Positions 6,085 through 6,661 of a stretch of DNA of 6,661 bases are shown in pieces. Below the pieces are notes generated by a model. The model worked only from the letters and a program-made list of their open reading frames with translations. It ran no database searches and had not been told where the DNA came from. Positions within the stretch are counted from its first letter, which is position 1. Every line of letters starts with the position of its first letter. This DNA is from CAYVBN01 sp964538565. GTDB lineage: Bacteria; Pseudomonadota; Alphaproteobacteria; Rhizobiales; Xanthobacteraceae. The stretch lies in the NCBI GenBank assembly GCA_964538565.1, contig CAZIGW010000145.1, positions 1 through 6,661 of the forward strand, given 5' to 3'. A program made the position numbers and the translations under genes.

Positions 6085-6612
6085 ATGCGCTACGTCAGCT
6101 TCAAAGTGGAGGGTCGGCAGAGTTACGGAGCGGTGGTCGCGGGAGGCATCGTCGATCTCGGCAGCCGTTTCAAGGACCGTTATCCGACGTTGAAATCTCT
6201 GATCGCGGCGGGCTTTGCGCGAGAAGTCACCAAGGCAGCCCAGGGGCCGGCCGATCTGGCCGAAAGCGCTATCGAGTACCTGCCCCCTGTTCCGGATGCC
6301 ACCAACGTGTGGTGCGTGGCGCTCAACTACGTGGAGCACCACGACGAAGTGCAAAGCGCGGGCCGTGTGCAGGAGCTGCCTAAGCAACCGGCGCTCTTCA
6401 TGCGATCAATCGATTCGTTGGTCGGGCATAGGCAGCCTCTGCTGCATCCCGCGGTGTCCGAGCAGTTCGACTTCGAAGGCGAGCTGGGCGTGGTCATCGG
6501 CAAGGCGGGCCGGAATGTCGCTGAAGCCGACGCGCTGAGCTATGTGGCCGGCTACACGGTCGTGAATGAGGGCAGCGTCCGTGACTGGCAGTTTCATCAG
6601 CGCAAGATCTGA
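6085..6612 (+). CDS. Fumarylacetoacetate hydrolase (FAH) family protein, cut short by in-frame TGA
   Basis: The 175-residue reading frame starts like other two-part FAH-family enzymes: an N-terminal cap region (1-65), then the start of the FAH fold with CVALNYVEHHDE (77-88, catalytic His region), FDFEGELGVVIGK (128-140, metal ligands Glu131 and Glu133) and GYTVVNEGSVRDWQFHQRK (156-174). FAH enzymes hydrolyse C-C bonds or decarboxylate/isomerise diketo acids; many work on meta-cleavage products (the HpcE type). The family normally runs to about 280-290 residues, so roughly 100 are missing. Two anomalies are seen. A TGA at 6610-6612 falls where a sense codon should precede PGKN. The third metal ligand, Asp in the usual NDGSxRD motif, is Glu162. 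The frame continues intact after the TGA. It may be a recent pseudogene, a sequence error or, less likely, a readthrough gene. Family assignment is firm; function is uncertain. Confidence 0.75.
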   Translation: MRYVSFKVEGRQSYGAVVAGGIVDLGSRFKDRYPTLKSLIAAGFAREVTKAAQGPADLAESAIEYLPPVPDATNVWCVALNYVEHHDEVQSAGRVQELPKQPALFMRSIDSLVGHRQPLLHPAVSEQFDFEGELGVVIGKAGRNVAEADALSYVAGYTVVNEGSVRDWQFHQRKI

Positions 6613-6661
6613 CCGGGGAAGAACTTGTATCACAGCGGCTCTGTCGGCCCCTGGCTCGTGA
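6613..6661 (+). pseudogene. In-frame continuation of the FAH gene after the TGA, cut by window edge
   Basis: Directly after the TGA the same frame reads PGKNLYHSGSVGPWLV. This matches the conserved FAH core block PGKxF...SGxxGPWLV, with the conserved Lys, and should be part of the same protein. No new ribosome binding site or convincing start is visible; TTG at 6625 is the only candidate and would cut the motif. I read it as the 3' part of the interrupted gene and not as a separate gene. The rest lies outside the window. Confidence 0.7.

Noticed and set aside
5290..6387. Long minus-strand open frame of 365 codons opposite the SDR and FAH genes
   Set aside because: It is fully antisense to genes with clear family motifs and shows no domain; stop codons are rare in this frame because of GC bias.
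6613..6661. A separate gene starting at TTG 6625
   Set aside because: No ribosome binding site is evident and it would split the conserved PGKN...GPWLV block that belongs to the FAH frame.
1..6661. CRISPR arrays, tRNA/rRNA genes, insertion sequences, promoters or terminators
   Set aside because: Nothing of this kind was recognisable; genes abut throughout, leaving no intergenic space for them.

Overview
The window is a GC-rich, tightly packed, single-strand stretch of bacterial DNA. G/C dominates third codon positions, genes are separated by -4 to +12 bases, and GAGGAG/GAGAGG-type ribosome binding sites are present. This fits a member of the Pseudomonadota with a large catabolic genome; the genus cannot be told from the sequence. 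All eight genes read on the + strand and look like the middle of one operon. Neither the promoter nor the terminator lies inside the window, and no stretch over 12 bases lacks a gene.

Layout, left to right: (1) the 3' part of an Asp-box (BNR) beta-propeller protein, 3-626; (2) an HpcH/HpaI-type class II aldolase, 639-1502; (3) and (4) two adjacent, diverged proteins of the periplasmic-binding-protein-like fold that includes 4,5-dihydroxyphthalate decarboxylase, 1499-2440 and 2442-3332, both without signal peptides; (5) a two-domain type I (VOC) extradiol dioxygenase with an apparently intact metal site, 3342-4283; (6) an amidohydrolase very like LigJ, 4-oxalomesaconate hydratase, 4280-5293; (7) an atypical short-chain dehydrogenase/reductase without the YxxxK motif, 5296-6075; (8) a fumarylacetoacetate hydrolase (FAH) family gene from 6085, interrupted by an in-frame TGA at 6610-6612 and continuing in the same frame to the window edge.

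The set reads as a meta-cleavage pathway for a carboxylated catechol or gallate-like acid. Decarboxylase-like proteins would trim the substrate, the VOC dioxygenase would open the ring, the LigJ-like enzyme would hydrate an oxalomesaconate-type product, and the HpaI-type aldolase would split it into pyruvate plus an oxo-acid. The SDR and FAH members would handle side steps. The combination is a hybrid: LigJ classically works with LigAB- or gallate-dioxygenase-type (type II) ring cleavage and a LigK-type aldolase, whereas here a type I dioxygenase and an HpaI-type aldolase sit in those places. The substrate is unknown.

The points most worth a second look are the hybrid pathway, the paired decarboxylase-like paralogues, the in-frame TGA with a metal-ligand substitution in the FAH gene, the SDR without its catalytic Tyr/Lys, and the beta-propeller gene in a catabolic operon.
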